Source: Chloroflexota bacterium (GTDB lineage Bacteria > Chloroflexota > Dehalococcoidia > CAUJGQ01). Taken from it: DNA of 47,957 nucleotides. The position numbers were made by a program, and so were the translations under genes. Numbering within the stretch: position 1 is the stretch's first letter; the number at the start of each line of letters is the position of its first letter. The DNA lies in assembly GCA_963170165.1 (NCBI GenBank), contig CAUJGQ010000032.1:1-47957 (forward strand), read 5' to 3'. The notes below the pieces were generated by a model. It saw nothing but the letters and a program-made list of their open reading frames with translations, had not been told where the DNA came from and ran no database searches. Below, piece after piece: positions 1 through 7,835 of the stretch.

Positions 1-250
1 TTGCCAATGTCAGAGGCCACGGGCCGGCAACAACGGTGTCCTCTGGCGATGCATCCGGCCCGATGAACCGCAGGTTGGGATGCGAGCCGCCCACGGGAGC
101 GGTGAAGCGCGTGGTGCCGGTCAGCACAACCGGCCCGCCGCGGGCAGCTAGCTCGTCGCCGAGGCGGTACAGCGCCGTGGTCTTGCCGCCGCCACCGGTT
201 AGCGCGACGACGTCTCCGTCCTGGATACCCAGGGCCTCAGCCAGTAGCAT
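1..250 (-). CDS. yqeC: YqeC-like selenium/molybdenum hydroxylase accessory protein, partial
   Basis: Only the N-terminal 83 codons are present; the gene runs off the left edge. Read from the ATG at 250, the protein shows a short lead, then DGDVVALTGGGGKTTALYRL, a P-loop of the GxGGKTT form, then VVLTGTTRF. This matches the start of the YqeC family, putative nucleotide-binding accessory proteins of selenium-dependent molybdenum hydroxylases. It starts 13 bases after the tupA stop on the same strand, which suggests co-transcription and a shared role in molybdenum or tungsten enzyme maturation. No strong Shine-Dalgarno (SD) site is visible. The family assignment rests on the P-loop region only. 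Confidence 0.72.
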   Translation of the reverse strand, partial: MLLAEALGIQDGDVVALTGGGGKTTALYRLGDELAARGGPVVLTGTTRFTAPVGGSHPNLRFIGPDASPEDTVVAGPWPLTLA

Positions 251-262
251 GGCGGACGCACA

Positions 263-1213
263 TCAGGAGCCGAGCTTGGTCTCGTCCTTACCCGCATCCG
301 GGAAGAACAGCGGTTCACCGTACTTGGCCTTGCCGTACCCGGCGATGATCGCTTGCGCCGCAGGGCTGACGAGGAAGTCCGCGAATGCGACCGCGCCGGC
401 CGAGTTGATCTTATCACTCTTGCTTGGGTTCACTCGGATGACGTGATAGATGTTGAGCAGCGCCGGGTCGCGCTCGATCAGCACCGCCAGCTGCAGGTTC
501 TTCTTCTGCGCCAGGTAGGTTGCCCGATCAGATATGGTGTAGGCCTGCCGGTCATTCGCGATTTGCAGCGTCTGCCCCATGCCAGCGCCGGCCTCGGTGT
601 ACCAGCGCTGCCCGGCCGGGGTGATTGCTGCCTGCTTCCACAGCTTCAGTTCCAGGGCGTGCGTGCCGGAGTTATCACCACGTGACACAAAAGCGGCAGA
701 GGCATTGGCGATGCGGGTCAGCCCGTCTGCTGCCACTTTCAAGGTCTTAATCTGCGCGGGGTCTTTATCGGGACCGATGAGGATGAAGTCGTTGTGCATC
801 ACCAATCGCCGGTCCAGTCCGTGGCCGGCCTGCACAAACGTCCGCTCGGCATCCGGCGAGTGCACCAGCAACACGTCGGCCTCACCCCGCTCCGCCGTGG
901 CCAGCGCCTGGCCCGAACCGAGCGACAGCGGCACGACCTTGTAGCCGCTCGCCTTTTCAAAGGCAGGGAGCAGCTCATCGAGCAGGCCGCTATCGACCGT
1001 GCTGGTCGTGGTTGCGAGCACCAGCCTGGGGTTGGCAGGTGGCCGGGGGGCAGCTGTTGCCTGAGCCACGGTCGGGGCCGCGGTCGCGACGGCCGCTTGG
1101 GTGGCAACGGTGGTCGCGGCCACCGTTGCGGTAGTGGCAGACTGCTTCTCATCGCCGCTCCCGCAGGCAGCAAGCAAGAGCAGCGCAGGCAGCAGCGCGA
1201 AGATGCGTTTCAT
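263..1213 (-). CDS. tupA: Tungstate/molybdate ABC transporter substrate-binding lipoprotein (TupA-like)
   Basis: The 316-residue protein begins with a lipoprotein signal ending LLLLAAC (Cys17). An Ala/Thr/Pro-rich linker runs to about residue 55, then a periplasmic-binding fold begins. The segment ATTTSTVDSGLLDELLPAFE and the later GERGEADVLLVHSPDAE element are typical of TupA, which binds tungstate and sometimes molybdate outside the membrane. The ATG at 1213 has GGGGAGG six bases upstream. A much longer reading frame continues upstream in the same frame, but that part is antisense to acuB and lacks family similarity. No tupB or tupC is visible; they may lie beyond yqeC. A perfect palindrome 36-67 bases upstream may be its metal-responsive operator. 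Confidence 0.85.
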   Translation of the reverse strand: MKRIFALLPALLLLAACGSGDEKQSATTATVAATTVATQAAVATAAPTVAQATAAPRPPANPRLVLATTTSTVDSGLLDELLPAFEKASGYKVVPLSLGSGQALATAERGEADVLLVHSPDAERTFVQAGHGLDRRLVMHNDFILIGPDKDPAQIKTLKVAADGLTRIANASAAFVSRGDNSGTHALELKLWKQAAITPAGQRWYTEAGAGMGQTLQIANDRQAYTISDRATYLAQKKNLQLAVLIERDPALLNIYHVIRVNPSKSDKINSAGAVAFADFLVSPAAQAIIAGYGKAKYGEPLFFPDAGKDETKLGS

Positions 1214-1248
1214 GGCGACCTCCCCAGTTTCGTCACGCATGCTATCTG

Positions 1249-1280
1249 CTGGCGTTATGCTACGGCAAGCATAACGCCAG
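1249..1280. promoter_or_regulatory. Perfect palindrome, ModE-like operator
   Basis: Two 13-base arms (CTGGCGTTATGCT and its exact complement) flank a 6-base centre at 1262-1267. The core is CGTTAT-N12-ATAACG, with the same ends and spacing as the Escherichia coli modA operator bound by ModE. It lies 36 bases upstream of tupA, where an oxyanion-responsive repressor would act. No T-run follows on either strand, so a terminator is unlikely. That it is a ModE/TunR-type site is inference; no such regulator is encoded in this window. Confidence 0.6.
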
Positions 1281-1332
1281 GAGGTACGCAAACACCGGCA
1301 ACACCCGACGGCAGGCGCGTCTGTCTGCACGC

Positions 1333-1338
1333 TACAAT
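1333..1338 (+). promoter_or_regulatory. Probable -10 element for acuB-acuCA
   Basis: TACAAT sits 20 bases before the chosen acuB GTG. No convincing -35 is seen at 17 bases. Similar hexamers precede several other genes in the window (3867, 16381, 28430, 45731), which supports a shared house-keeping promoter class. Confidence 0.4.
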
Positions 1339-1358
1339 GAGTGGCGGAGGGTAACCAC

Positions 1359-1991
1359 GTGTTGGTGGAAGCCGCGATGGTCCGCAATGTCGTGACAATC
1401 GAGCCCGGCGAGTCACTGGCGGACGCCGAGGGGGTGATGCTCCGGGGCCGGTTCCGCCACCTGCCCGTGTGCGACGCTGACCGGCTGGTAGGGATGCTGT
1501 CCGAGCGTGATGTCCGGCCGCCGCACGGGCTCACCGAAGAACAGCGCAGCATCTTCAGCGGTCGCAGTATCCGTTCAGTGATGCGCTCTCCCGTGATCAC
1601 CGTTGCACCCGATGACACCCTGGAGGACGCCGCCCGGCTGCTGTATGAGAACAAGATCAGCGCCGTGCCGGTGGTGCGCGACGGCCGGGTGGTTGGCATC
1701 ATCACCAGCAGCGACGTCTTCCACACGTATATGCGCATCACCGGACTGGTCGACCCAGGCACACGGGTGGAACTCGGCGCTGAGAACCTGCCAGCGACGC
1801 TGGAAGCGGTCGCGGCGGTGGCGCGCGAGCAGCATGCCGCCATCACCACGATTCTCACGGAGCGCCATCCGCAGACCGGGCACCGTACCGTGATCGTGCG
1901 GTTCGGCACGATTCGCGGACCGCAGGTGATCGCGGCGCTGCGGTCCCGCGGCCTGGAGGTTCACACTCCCGAGCCTGTCGCTGAGGGGTAG
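1359..1991 (+). CDS. acuB: CBS-pair plus ACT domain protein, AcuB-like
   Basis: The protein has about 210 residues. It holds two CBS motifs (about 6-58 and 66-125; second motif VMRSPVITVAPDDTLEDAA) and a C-terminal ACT-like domain (about 136-205). This is the architecture of AcuB from the Bacillus acetoin-utilisation operon, a likely adenylate-sensing regulator. The GTG at 1359 is preferred because GGAGGG ends seven bases before it; an upstream in-frame GTG at 1341 lacks such a site. The stop is four bases before the acuCA start, whose ribosome site GAGGGG abuts the acuB stop, so the two are translationally linked. AcuB has no settled biochemical role. The context suggests it adjusts acetylation to the energy state. 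Confidence 0.85.
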   Translation: MLVEAAMVRNVVTIEPGESLADAEGVMLRGRFRHLPVCDADRLVGMLSERDVRPPHGLTEEQRSIFSGRSIRSVMRSPVITVAPDDTLEDAARLLYENKISAVPVVRDGRVVGIITSSDVFHTYMRITGLVDPGTRVELGAENLPATLEAVAAVAREQHAAITTILTERHPQTGHRTVIVRFGTIRGPQVIAALRSRGLEVHTPEPVAEG

Positions 1992-1995
1992 CACT

Positions 1996-3831
1996 GTGGC
2001 AGCGTGCCGCTCTGACTTCATCTGGTCTCCGCAATTCCGCACCTATGACTTCGGGGCGGAACATCCCATGCGGCCGGAACGGCTGCTGGCGCTGCATGAC
2101 CTCCTGCGCCGGACCGGCGCGCTGGACGGCAGCCACGTGCGCACGGTCATGCCGCCTGCCGCCGCAGAGAGCGAATTGCTGCTGGCTCACAGCGAGGCAT
2201 ATATCGAGGCCGTCCGCCGCCTCAGCACCGGTGCGGAGGACCGCATCCGCGCTGAGATGTTCGGGCTGGGCGAAGGCGACACCCCGGCATTTGCAGGGAT
2301 GCACGATGCGGCCACGTTGATCGCCGGCGGCACCCTGACGGCGGCACGGGCAATCATGCGCGGCGAAACCCTGCACGCCTTCAATCCGGCCGGCGGTCTG
2401 CACCACGCGCACCGGGCGCGCGCATCGGGTTTCTGCGTCTACAACGATCTGGCCGTCGCCATCGCCGCCGTCGTGCAAGAGCACGAGGCGAAGGTGCTGT
2501 ATGTCGACTTTGATGTCCATCACGGCGACGGGGTGCAGGCGGCCTTCTACGACGACCCGCGCGTGCTGACCGTCTCACTGCACGAGACCGGCCGCTATCT
2601 ATTCCCGGGAACCGGTGGCGTCACGGAGTTAGGCACCGGCGCGGCAATTGGCTACAGCATTAACGTCCCGCTCGCGGCATTCACGCAGGACGAGTCCTGG
2701 ATAGCCAGCGTCGAATCGTTGATGCCGGCGCTGGTAGAGCGGTTCCAGCCGGACCTGATCGTCTCCCAGTTCGGCTGCGACGGGCACACCTGGGACGGTC
2801 AGGCGCATCTACGCCTCACTACCGCAGCCTATGCACGCGCCGCCGCCCTGATGCATGAGCTGGCGCACGAGCACTGCAGCGGCCGCTGGCTGGCGACCGG
2901 CGGCGGTGGGTATGAGCCGGTGCGGGTGGTGCCACGGGCGTGGGCGCTGGTGTGGGCGGAGATGGCCAGCGTCACCCTACCGGAAGCGTTGCCGGTTTCC
3001 TGGATCACCACCTGGGAGCCGCACGCCTACGGTCCCATGCCTGAGCGGATGGTCGATCTGCCGGAAATATCGGGGACGATCCCACGGCGGCCGATGATCG
3101 AGCAGGAGAACGCCTCCACTGTCGCCCGTGTGCGCGAGCTCGCGCTGTCGCCTCAACTGCGGCAGGCGTACCGGCCGTCGGGGCCGTGGACCCCATCGAC
3201 GTTTCCCTGGCTGCCGACCGGCCGGGCGGCCGTAGCCGAGACCGCAAAGGGCGCCGTGCACCTGCGGGATCGCTGCCCGCGATCGCTGATTGAGCGCATG
3301 CATGTCGCTGAGGGAATGCAGGCGTTCTCGCGCAGCGCTGAGCGCGAAGCGGCGATGTTGCGCCGGATTGCCGAACGACCCGAGAACAACTTGGTGATTG
3401 CCCACACGGCTGAAGGCGAGATTGTGGGCGAGGTAACACTCGCCCCGGGTGAGGGTCGCTGGCTGGGCCTGGACAGCCTGTACGAAGCGGCAATCGAGAT
3501 CGCGCCGGGCTGGCGCGGGGCCGGGCTGGCCGAGACGCTGTTGCGCTTCACCTTCGAACCAGAGTTTGCCGAACGGCTGATCGTCATCGCGCAGGGCATT
3601 AGCTGGCATTGGGACCTGGAGGGGACCGGCATGGACGCCTGGACCTATCGCGAGCAGATCATCAAGCTATTCGCTACGGCTGGGTTTGAGGTGTTCCCCA
3701 CCGACGATCCGGAAATCCTATCCGGCGAAGCCAACGTTTTGCTGGCACGGGTTGGCAAAGAGGCGCCGCACGACCTGTACGATGAGTTCTACCGGCGGCT
3801 GCACCGCCAATCCGATTGGATAGGGTTCTGA
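1996..3831 (+). CDS. acuC-acuA: AcuC-AcuA fusion: HDAC-family deacetylase joined to GNAT acetyltransferase
   Basis: The 611 residues combine two enzymes that are normally separate. Residues 1 to about 395 are a class I-type histone deacetylase fold of the AcuC family: H136-H137, GFCVYND, then DFDVHHGDG with zinc ligands D173 and H175, and D262 in GCDGHTWD. Residues about 415-611 match AcuA, the GNAT enzyme that acetylates acetyl-CoA synthetase in Bacillus: GEIVGEVTL, the acetyl-CoA loop region GWRGAGLAETLL, then SWHWDLEG and PTDDPEI. In Bacillus acuA, acuB and acuC are separate adjacent genes. Here acuB is followed by a fusion in the order AcuC then AcuA. The predicted role is adding and removing an acetyl group on the same target, controlling acetate activation in the cytoplasm. 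Start GTG at 1996 has GAGGGG seven bases upstream. Confidence 0.9.
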   Translation: MAACRSDFIWSPQFRTYDFGAEHPMRPERLLALHDLLRRTGALDGSHVRTVMPPAAAESELLLAHSEAYIEAVRRLSTGAEDRIRAEMFGLGEGDTPAFAGMHDAATLIAGGTLTAARAIMRGETLHAFNPAGGLHHAHRARASGFCVYNDLAVAIAAVVQEHEAKVLYVDFDVHHGDGVQAAFYDDPRVLTVSLHETGRYLFPGTGGVTELGTGAAIGYSINVPLAAFTQDESWIASVESLMPALVERFQPDLIVSQFGCDGHTWDGQAHLRLTTAAYARAAALMHELAHEHCSGRWLATGGGGYEPVRVVPRAWALVWAEMASVTLPEALPVSWITTWEPHAYGPMPERMVDLPEISGTIPRRPMIEQENASTVARVRELALSPQLRQAYRPSGPWTPSTFPWLPTGRAAVAETAKGAVHLRDRCPRSLIERMHVAEGMQAFSRSAEREAAMLRRIAERPENNLVIAHTAEGEIVGEVTLAPGEGRWLGLDSLYEAAIEIAPGWRGAGLAETLLRFTFEPEFAERLIVIAQGISWHWDLEGTGMDAWTYREQIIKLFATAGFEVFPTDDPEILSGEANVLLARVGKEAPHDLYDEFYRRLHRQSDWIGF

Positions 3832-3843
3832 GCCGGTGCGCTC

Positions 3844-3872
3844 TTCTCAGCGTCCCGGCCGTTCGCTACACT
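3844..3872 (+). promoter_or_regulatory. Promoter for moxR-DUF58
   Basis: TTCTCA (3844-3849) and TACACT (3867-3872) are separated by 17 bases. Transcription would begin near 3879, at the foot of the hairpin described next. Confidence 0.45.
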
Positions 3873-3879
3873 GGCGTGC

Positions 3880-3914
3880 GGAGGGTCACCGGGCGCAACG
3901 ATCCCGGTCCCTCC
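3880..3914 (+). promoter_or_regulatory. 5'-leader hairpin of moxR mRNA
   Basis: GGAGGG (3880-3885) pairs with CCCTCC (3909-3914), and the inner CCGGG (3889-3893) with CCCGG (3903-3907). A T-rich stretch (ATTTCTGTTTGT) follows and then the ribosome site of moxR. It could stabilise the 5' end or act as a weak attenuator; the sequence alone cannot decide. Confidence 0.5.
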
Positions 3915-3939
3915 ATTTCTGTTTGTGGGAGCAAACCGC

Positions 3940-4926
3940 GTGACGCATCCCGCCGTGGCCGACGAGCAGTTCCGCGAACTGACACGGCTGATCGAAGCCG
4001 TGCGCGCTGAGGTTGGACGGGTGATCGTCGGCCAAGAATACCTGGTCAACCGGCTGCTGATCGCGCTGCTGTGCAACGGCCATATCCTGATTGAGGGGAT
4101 GCCTGGGCTGGCCAAGACCCTCGCGGTGCACACGCTCTCCGACGCGCTGGATATGCGCTTCGTGCGGATCCAGTTCACCCCAGACCTGTTGCCTGCCGAC
4201 CTGTTGGGCACGCGTATCTACAACCAGCACACGGGCGACTTCTCGATTCAGTTGGGGCCGATCTTCGCCAACGTGGTCCTGGCCGATGAGATCAACCGCG
4301 CACCGGCCAAGGTCCAATCAGCGTTGCTGGAGGCGATGCAGGAGCGCCAGGTCAGTATTGGTGGCAAGACCTTTCAACTGGAACAGCCATTCATGGTGCT
4401 GGCTACACAGAACCCAATTGAGCAGGAAGGCACATATCCACTGCCCGAGGCGCAGCTTGATCGCTTCCTGCTGAAGGCGGTAATCACCTATCCAAACCGG
4501 CTGGAGGAGCGAGTCATCCTCGACCGGGGTCTGACGGGAGAAGACACGACGGTCCACGCCGTCGCGAACAGCGAAGCGATCCTCACCGCCCGCCGGGCCG
4601 TGCGCGGTGTGTATATCGATGACCGGCTTAAGGACTACATCGTGCAGTTGGTCCGGGGCACGCGCGAGCCGCGGTCATTCAACATGCCTGATCTGGCGAC
4701 GCTGATCGCCCACGGTGCGTCGCCACGCGCCACCATCTTCCTGGGTCAATGCGCACAGGCGCACGCCTTCCTGGATGGCCGGCATTACGTCACACCCGAG
4801 GACGTCAAGGCGATTGCACCGGACGTGTTTCGCCATCGCGTGATTATCACGTATGAAGCGGAAGCGGAGGACATGCGCGTCGACGACGTGGTCACCCGCG
4901 TTCTCAATGGCGTACCGGTTCCGTAA
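3940..4926 (+). CDS. moxR: MoxR-family AAA+ ATPase
   Basis: A 328-residue MoxR ATPase: Walker A GMPGLAKT (53-60), Walker B VVLADEINRAP (112-122), sensor region ATQNPIEQEGTYPLPEAQLD, and a C-terminal lid domain with YVTPEDVK. MoxR proteins act as chaperones for metal or VWA-domain partners, and a DUF58/VWA protein follows at once. The GTG at 3940 is chosen because TGGGAG ends eight bases before it; an in-frame GTG at 3925 is the alternative. Length is normal for the family. The client is not apparent from the neighbours. Confidence 0.93.
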   Translation: MTHPAVADEQFRELTRLIEAVRAEVGRVIVGQEYLVNRLLIALLCNGHILIEGMPGLAKTLAVHTLSDALDMRFVRIQFTPDLLPADLLGTRIYNQHTGDFSIQLGPIFANVVLADEINRAPAKVQSALLEAMQERQVSIGGKTFQLEQPFMVLATQNPIEQEGTYPLPEAQLDRFLLKAVITYPNRLEERVILDRGLTGEDTTVHAVANSEAILTARRAVRGVYIDDRLKDYIVQLVRGTREPRSFNMPDLATLIAHGASPRATIFLGQCAQAHAFLDGRHYVTPEDVKAIAPDVFRHRVIITYEAEAEDMRVDDVVTRVLNGVPVP

Positions 4927-4948
4927 CACCGGTCCCGGGGAGCTGGCC

Positions 4949-5893
4949 GTGCGTCTGTTACCGAAGCCCAAGTCTGCCCCTCCCTCCGGTACCGGCGGCA
5001 TTCCCCCGGAGCTGATTCGCAAGATCCGGCGCATTGAGATTCGCGCTCGGCGGCTGGTGGATGATCTGTTCCTAGGTGACTATCACGCCGTCTTTCGCGG
5101 CCGCGGCATCGAGTTCTCAGAAGTGCGTGACTACCAGCCAGGCGACGACGTGCGCGCCATCGACTGGAACGTCACTGCACGCATGGGCTCTCCCTTCATC
5201 AAGAAGTACGTGGAGGAGCGCGAACTAACGGTGATGCTGGTTGTCGACGTCAGCGCATCGGAGGCGTTCGGCTCCGGCGGCCAGACCAAGCGCGAGATCG
5301 CCGCAGAAGTAGGCGCTCTGATTGCCTTCTCCGCGATTCGCAACAATGATCGCGTCGGACTGATTGCGTTCAGTGACCGGATCGAGTGCTACGTGCCACC
5401 GAAGAAGGGCCCCCGTCACGTCTTGCGGGTGGTGCGTGAGCTGCTTTATTTGCAGCCGGAAGGCAGCGGCACGAGCATCCGCGAGGCGGTGGAGTTTCTG
5501 CGGCGAGTACTGCCACGACGTGGGGTCGTCTTCCTGATTTCGGACTTCTTTGATGGCGGCTACGAGATGCCGCTGCGTGTGCTGGCCCGCCGCCACGACG
5601 TCACGGCGATCACGATCAACGACCCGCGCGAATCGGAGCTGCCGGCGGCCGGGCTTGTTGAGGTCCAGGACGCAGAGACCGGCGCCCTCCGGCTGATCGA
5701 CACCAGCGACCAGCGCGTTCGCCAGGCCTACGCCGCCCGCGCCACGATCATGCGTGATGAGTGCCGCCGCTCGCTGGCTGCAATGAACGTCGACCGCATC
5801 GAGTTGACGACCGGGCGGTCATATGTCGAGCCGCTGGTCGCTTACTTCCGGCGGCGCGCCGGCCGAAGCGGCGCCCGCGCCGGTCGCGGCTGA
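4949..5893 (+). CDS. DUF58 domain protein with VWA-like fold
   Basis: About 314 residues. The N-terminal half carries the DUF58 signature (GRGIEFSEVRDYQPGDDVRA, IDWNVTARMGSPFIKKY). The rest is VWA-like, with VVDVSAS and the later FLISDFFD. It pairs with moxR as in most bacteria, probably as the client or adaptor of the ATPase. GTG at 4949 has GGGGAG six bases upstream. An ATG at 4907, overlapping moxR by 20 bases, is possible but has a poor ribosome site. No membrane segment is seen, so it is probably cytoplasmic. It ends 27 bases from the convergent tadC stop with no terminator in between. Confidence 0.9.
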   Translation: MRLLPKPKSAPPSGTGGIPPELIRKIRRIEIRARRLVDDLFLGDYHAVFRGRGIEFSEVRDYQPGDDVRAIDWNVTARMGSPFIKKYVEERELTVMLVVDVSASEAFGSGGQTKREIAAEVGALIAFSAIRNNDRVGLIAFSDRIECYVPPKKGPRHVLRVVRELLYLQPEGSGTSIREAVEFLRRVLPRRGVVFLISDFFDGGYEMPLRVLARRHDVTAITINDPRESELPAAGLVEVQDAETGALRLIDTSDQRVRQAYAARATIMRDECRRSLAAMNVDRIELTTGRSYVEPLVAYFRRRAGRSGARAGRG

Positions 5894-5920
5894 TACCCGG
5901 TCTGGCCAGTCGCTGTGCCG

Positions 5921-6829
5921 TCATTCGCCGCTGCCGAAAATCTCGGACAGGCGCAGGCCGGCAGGCCCCAGGATGACGATCAGGATCGTCGGGAAGAAGA
6001 ACAGCACGAGCGGAATGGTAATCTTCACCGGTGCCTTGTGCGCCTGCTCCTCTGCGCGCTGGCGGCGGCGCATCCGCATCTGGTCCGCCTGTACGCGGAT
6101 GACCTGGGCCAGGCTCACGCCCATGGCTTCAGCCTGAATCAGCGCGTTGACGAAGGTCTGGACGTCCCCTACCTGGGTGCGTTCGGCCATTGCCTTGAGC
6201 GCGTCGCGGCGGGCGTTGCCCATCGCCATCTCGCGCAGGACGCGCTTCAGTTCTCGGGCCAGCGGCCCGCCGACCTTCTCCGCCACCTGTGCCAGCGCAG
6301 CGTCAATGCCCAACCCGGCTTCGACACAGGTTGTCAGCAGGTCAATCGCATCCGGCATCGTCTTCAGGATGTGCTTCTGCCGCCGCTCCATGGTGTTCTT
6401 CAGCCACAGGTGCGGCAGGTAGGCGCCGAGCACGATAAAGGCGACCAACAGCAGCATCGCTTGGCTGGTGAGGCCGCCGGTCGACGACAGTAGCACGAAC
6501 AGGCCGCCTGGCAGCGCAGCAGCACACAGACCCCACATGACCAGCAGGCCGGTGATCGACAGCGGGTCCCCGGCTACCGTCAGCCGCCACTGGAGTTTGT
6601 GCAGCACGCTGGCCGGCATCACCACGCGGAAGGTCCGCATGAACGCGGTGACGACCGGCCGCAGCACCCGCTCCGAAAACGTGGGGTCGCGCTCACTGTC
6701 GTCGTCAACGACGGCCATGGCGCGAAACATCTGCAGCCGCCGCTGGATCGTGCCAGCAGGTCGGGTCAGGATCGCCATCATCAGCGCAGCGGCGCTGACA
6801 AAGACGCTGATGGCGATGATCAGCTCCAT
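5921..6829 (-). CDS. tadC: Tad pilus inner-membrane platform protein TadC
   Basis: A 302-residue type II secretion F-domain protein. It has an N-terminal membrane helix, two helices at about 92-138, a cytoplasmic F-domain (TMPDAIDLLTTCVEAGLGID, then RTQVGDVQTFVNALIQAE) and a C-terminal helix ending ILGPAGLRL. This is the TadC half of the platform that works with TadB and the TadA ATPase to assemble Flp pili. It is the last gene of the minus-strand pilus operon, 31 bases after tadB. Confidence 0.92.
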   Translation of the reverse strand: MELIIAISVFVSAAALMMAILTRPAGTIQRRLQMFRAMAVVDDDSERDPTFSERVLRPVVTAFMRTFRVVMPASVLHKLQWRLTVAGDPLSITGLLVMWGLCAAALPGGLFVLLSSTGGLTSQAMLLLVAFIVLGAYLPHLWLKNTMERRQKHILKTMPDAIDLLTTCVEAGLGIDAALAQVAEKVGGPLARELKRVLREMAMGNARRDALKAMAERTQVGDVQTFVNALIQAEAMGVSLAQVIRVQADQMRMRRRQRAEEQAHKAPVKITIPLVLFFFPTILIVILGPAGLRLSEIFGSGE

Positions 6830-6860
6830 CGTCCGCTCCTCACATCACGGGCGCTGTGGT

Positions 6861-7826
6861 TTAGACCTCGATGTTGATGATCTTGCGGATCATCAGCGCA
6901 CCGCAGACCTCCAGCACCACGGCGCCGACCAGCATCACCCGTCCCATCGGCTCGGTGAACAGCAACGTCATGTATGCACGGTTGATCAGGAAGAAGATCA
7001 CACCGATCACCACCGGAATGAGGGAGATGACCATGCCGGTCATCTTCTGCTCTGCGATCAGGGTCTGAATCTCACCTTTGATCCGGTCACGCTCGCGGAT
7101 CGTGTGCGCCACGTTGTCCAGGATCTCGGAAAGGTTGCCGCCGACGTTTCGCTGCACCAGCACGGCGGTGACAACGATGTCGAGATCGTAGCTGCCGATG
7201 CGCCGGCCCAACTCGATCACTGCCTCCTCCACCGAGGAGCCGACCTGGGTGTCACGCATGAACTGGCGCAACTCGCCGGCAATCGGCTCGGGCAGTTGCC
7301 GCGCCGCCTGGTCCACCGCCTGCAGGAGCGAGAACCCTGCCTGCAGCGCGCTCGACATCATCACCAGCATCTCGACAAGCTGGCGCTCTATCTTGGCCTT
7401 GCGCCTCTTGGCTGCGCGACGCAGCAGGAAGTACGGGATGTAGATCCCGAAGGCAGCGAGCAAAGCGCCGATGGCCAAGTGCCCGAGCAGCAGGGCGCCA
7501 AGCATGAACAGCACACCACCGGTAAGCCCGCACGTTGCCAGGAACTCGCTCACCCGCATTTGCCAGCCGGCGCGGATAATCTGCAAGTCCAGACCCTTGG
7601 CGAAGTCCAGGCCAGAGAGGGTGCGCTCTACCCAGCCAATGGACGACATGCGGTTCGCCCGCAGGGCAACGGCCTGAGACAGCTGCCACTCCGGCATCAG
7701 GCTCTGGCCCGCCACCTTCGCCAGCCGCGCCTGGGTGGCGGTGGCGTTGGCAGTCACGCCCTGAATCAAGGCCAGCATGCCGGCCGACACGGCGGCAAAG
7801 ACACTTAGCGCAATCAGAATCTCCAT
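6861..7826 (-). CDS. tadB: Tad pilus inner-membrane platform protein TadB
   Basis: A 321-residue F-domain membrane protein. It has an N-terminal helix, a central hydrophobic pair around residues 117-142, the F-domain core (RQLVEMLVMMSSALQAGFSL, then QRNVGGNLSEILDNVAHTIR) and two C-terminal helices. The GGNLSEIL element is typical of TadB. It lies nine bases after tadA and before tadC, the usual tadABC order, and is expected to form a hetero-oligomeric platform with TadC. Confidence 0.93.
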   Translation of the reverse strand: MEILIALSVFAAVSAGMLALIQGVTANATATQARLAKVAGQSLMPEWQLSQAVALRANRMSSIGWVERTLSGLDFAKGLDLQIIRAGWQMRVSEFLATCGLTGGVLFMLGALLLGHLAIGALLAAFGIYIPYFLLRRAAKRRKAKIERQLVEMLVMMSSALQAGFSLLQAVDQAARQLPEPIAGELRQFMRDTQVGSSVEEAVIELGRRIGSYDLDIVVTAVLVQRNVGGNLSEILDNVAHTIRERDRIKGEIQTLIAEQKMTGMVISLIPVVIGVIFFLINRAYMTLLFTEPMGRVMLVGAVVLEVCGALMIRKIINIEV

Positions 7827-7835
7827 ACTCAGCTC

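Noticed and set aside
1214-1909. Long upstream extension of the tupA frame on the minus strand
   Set aside because: It is antisense to acuB, lacks family similarity, and the lipoprotein signal and ribosome site lie at 1213.
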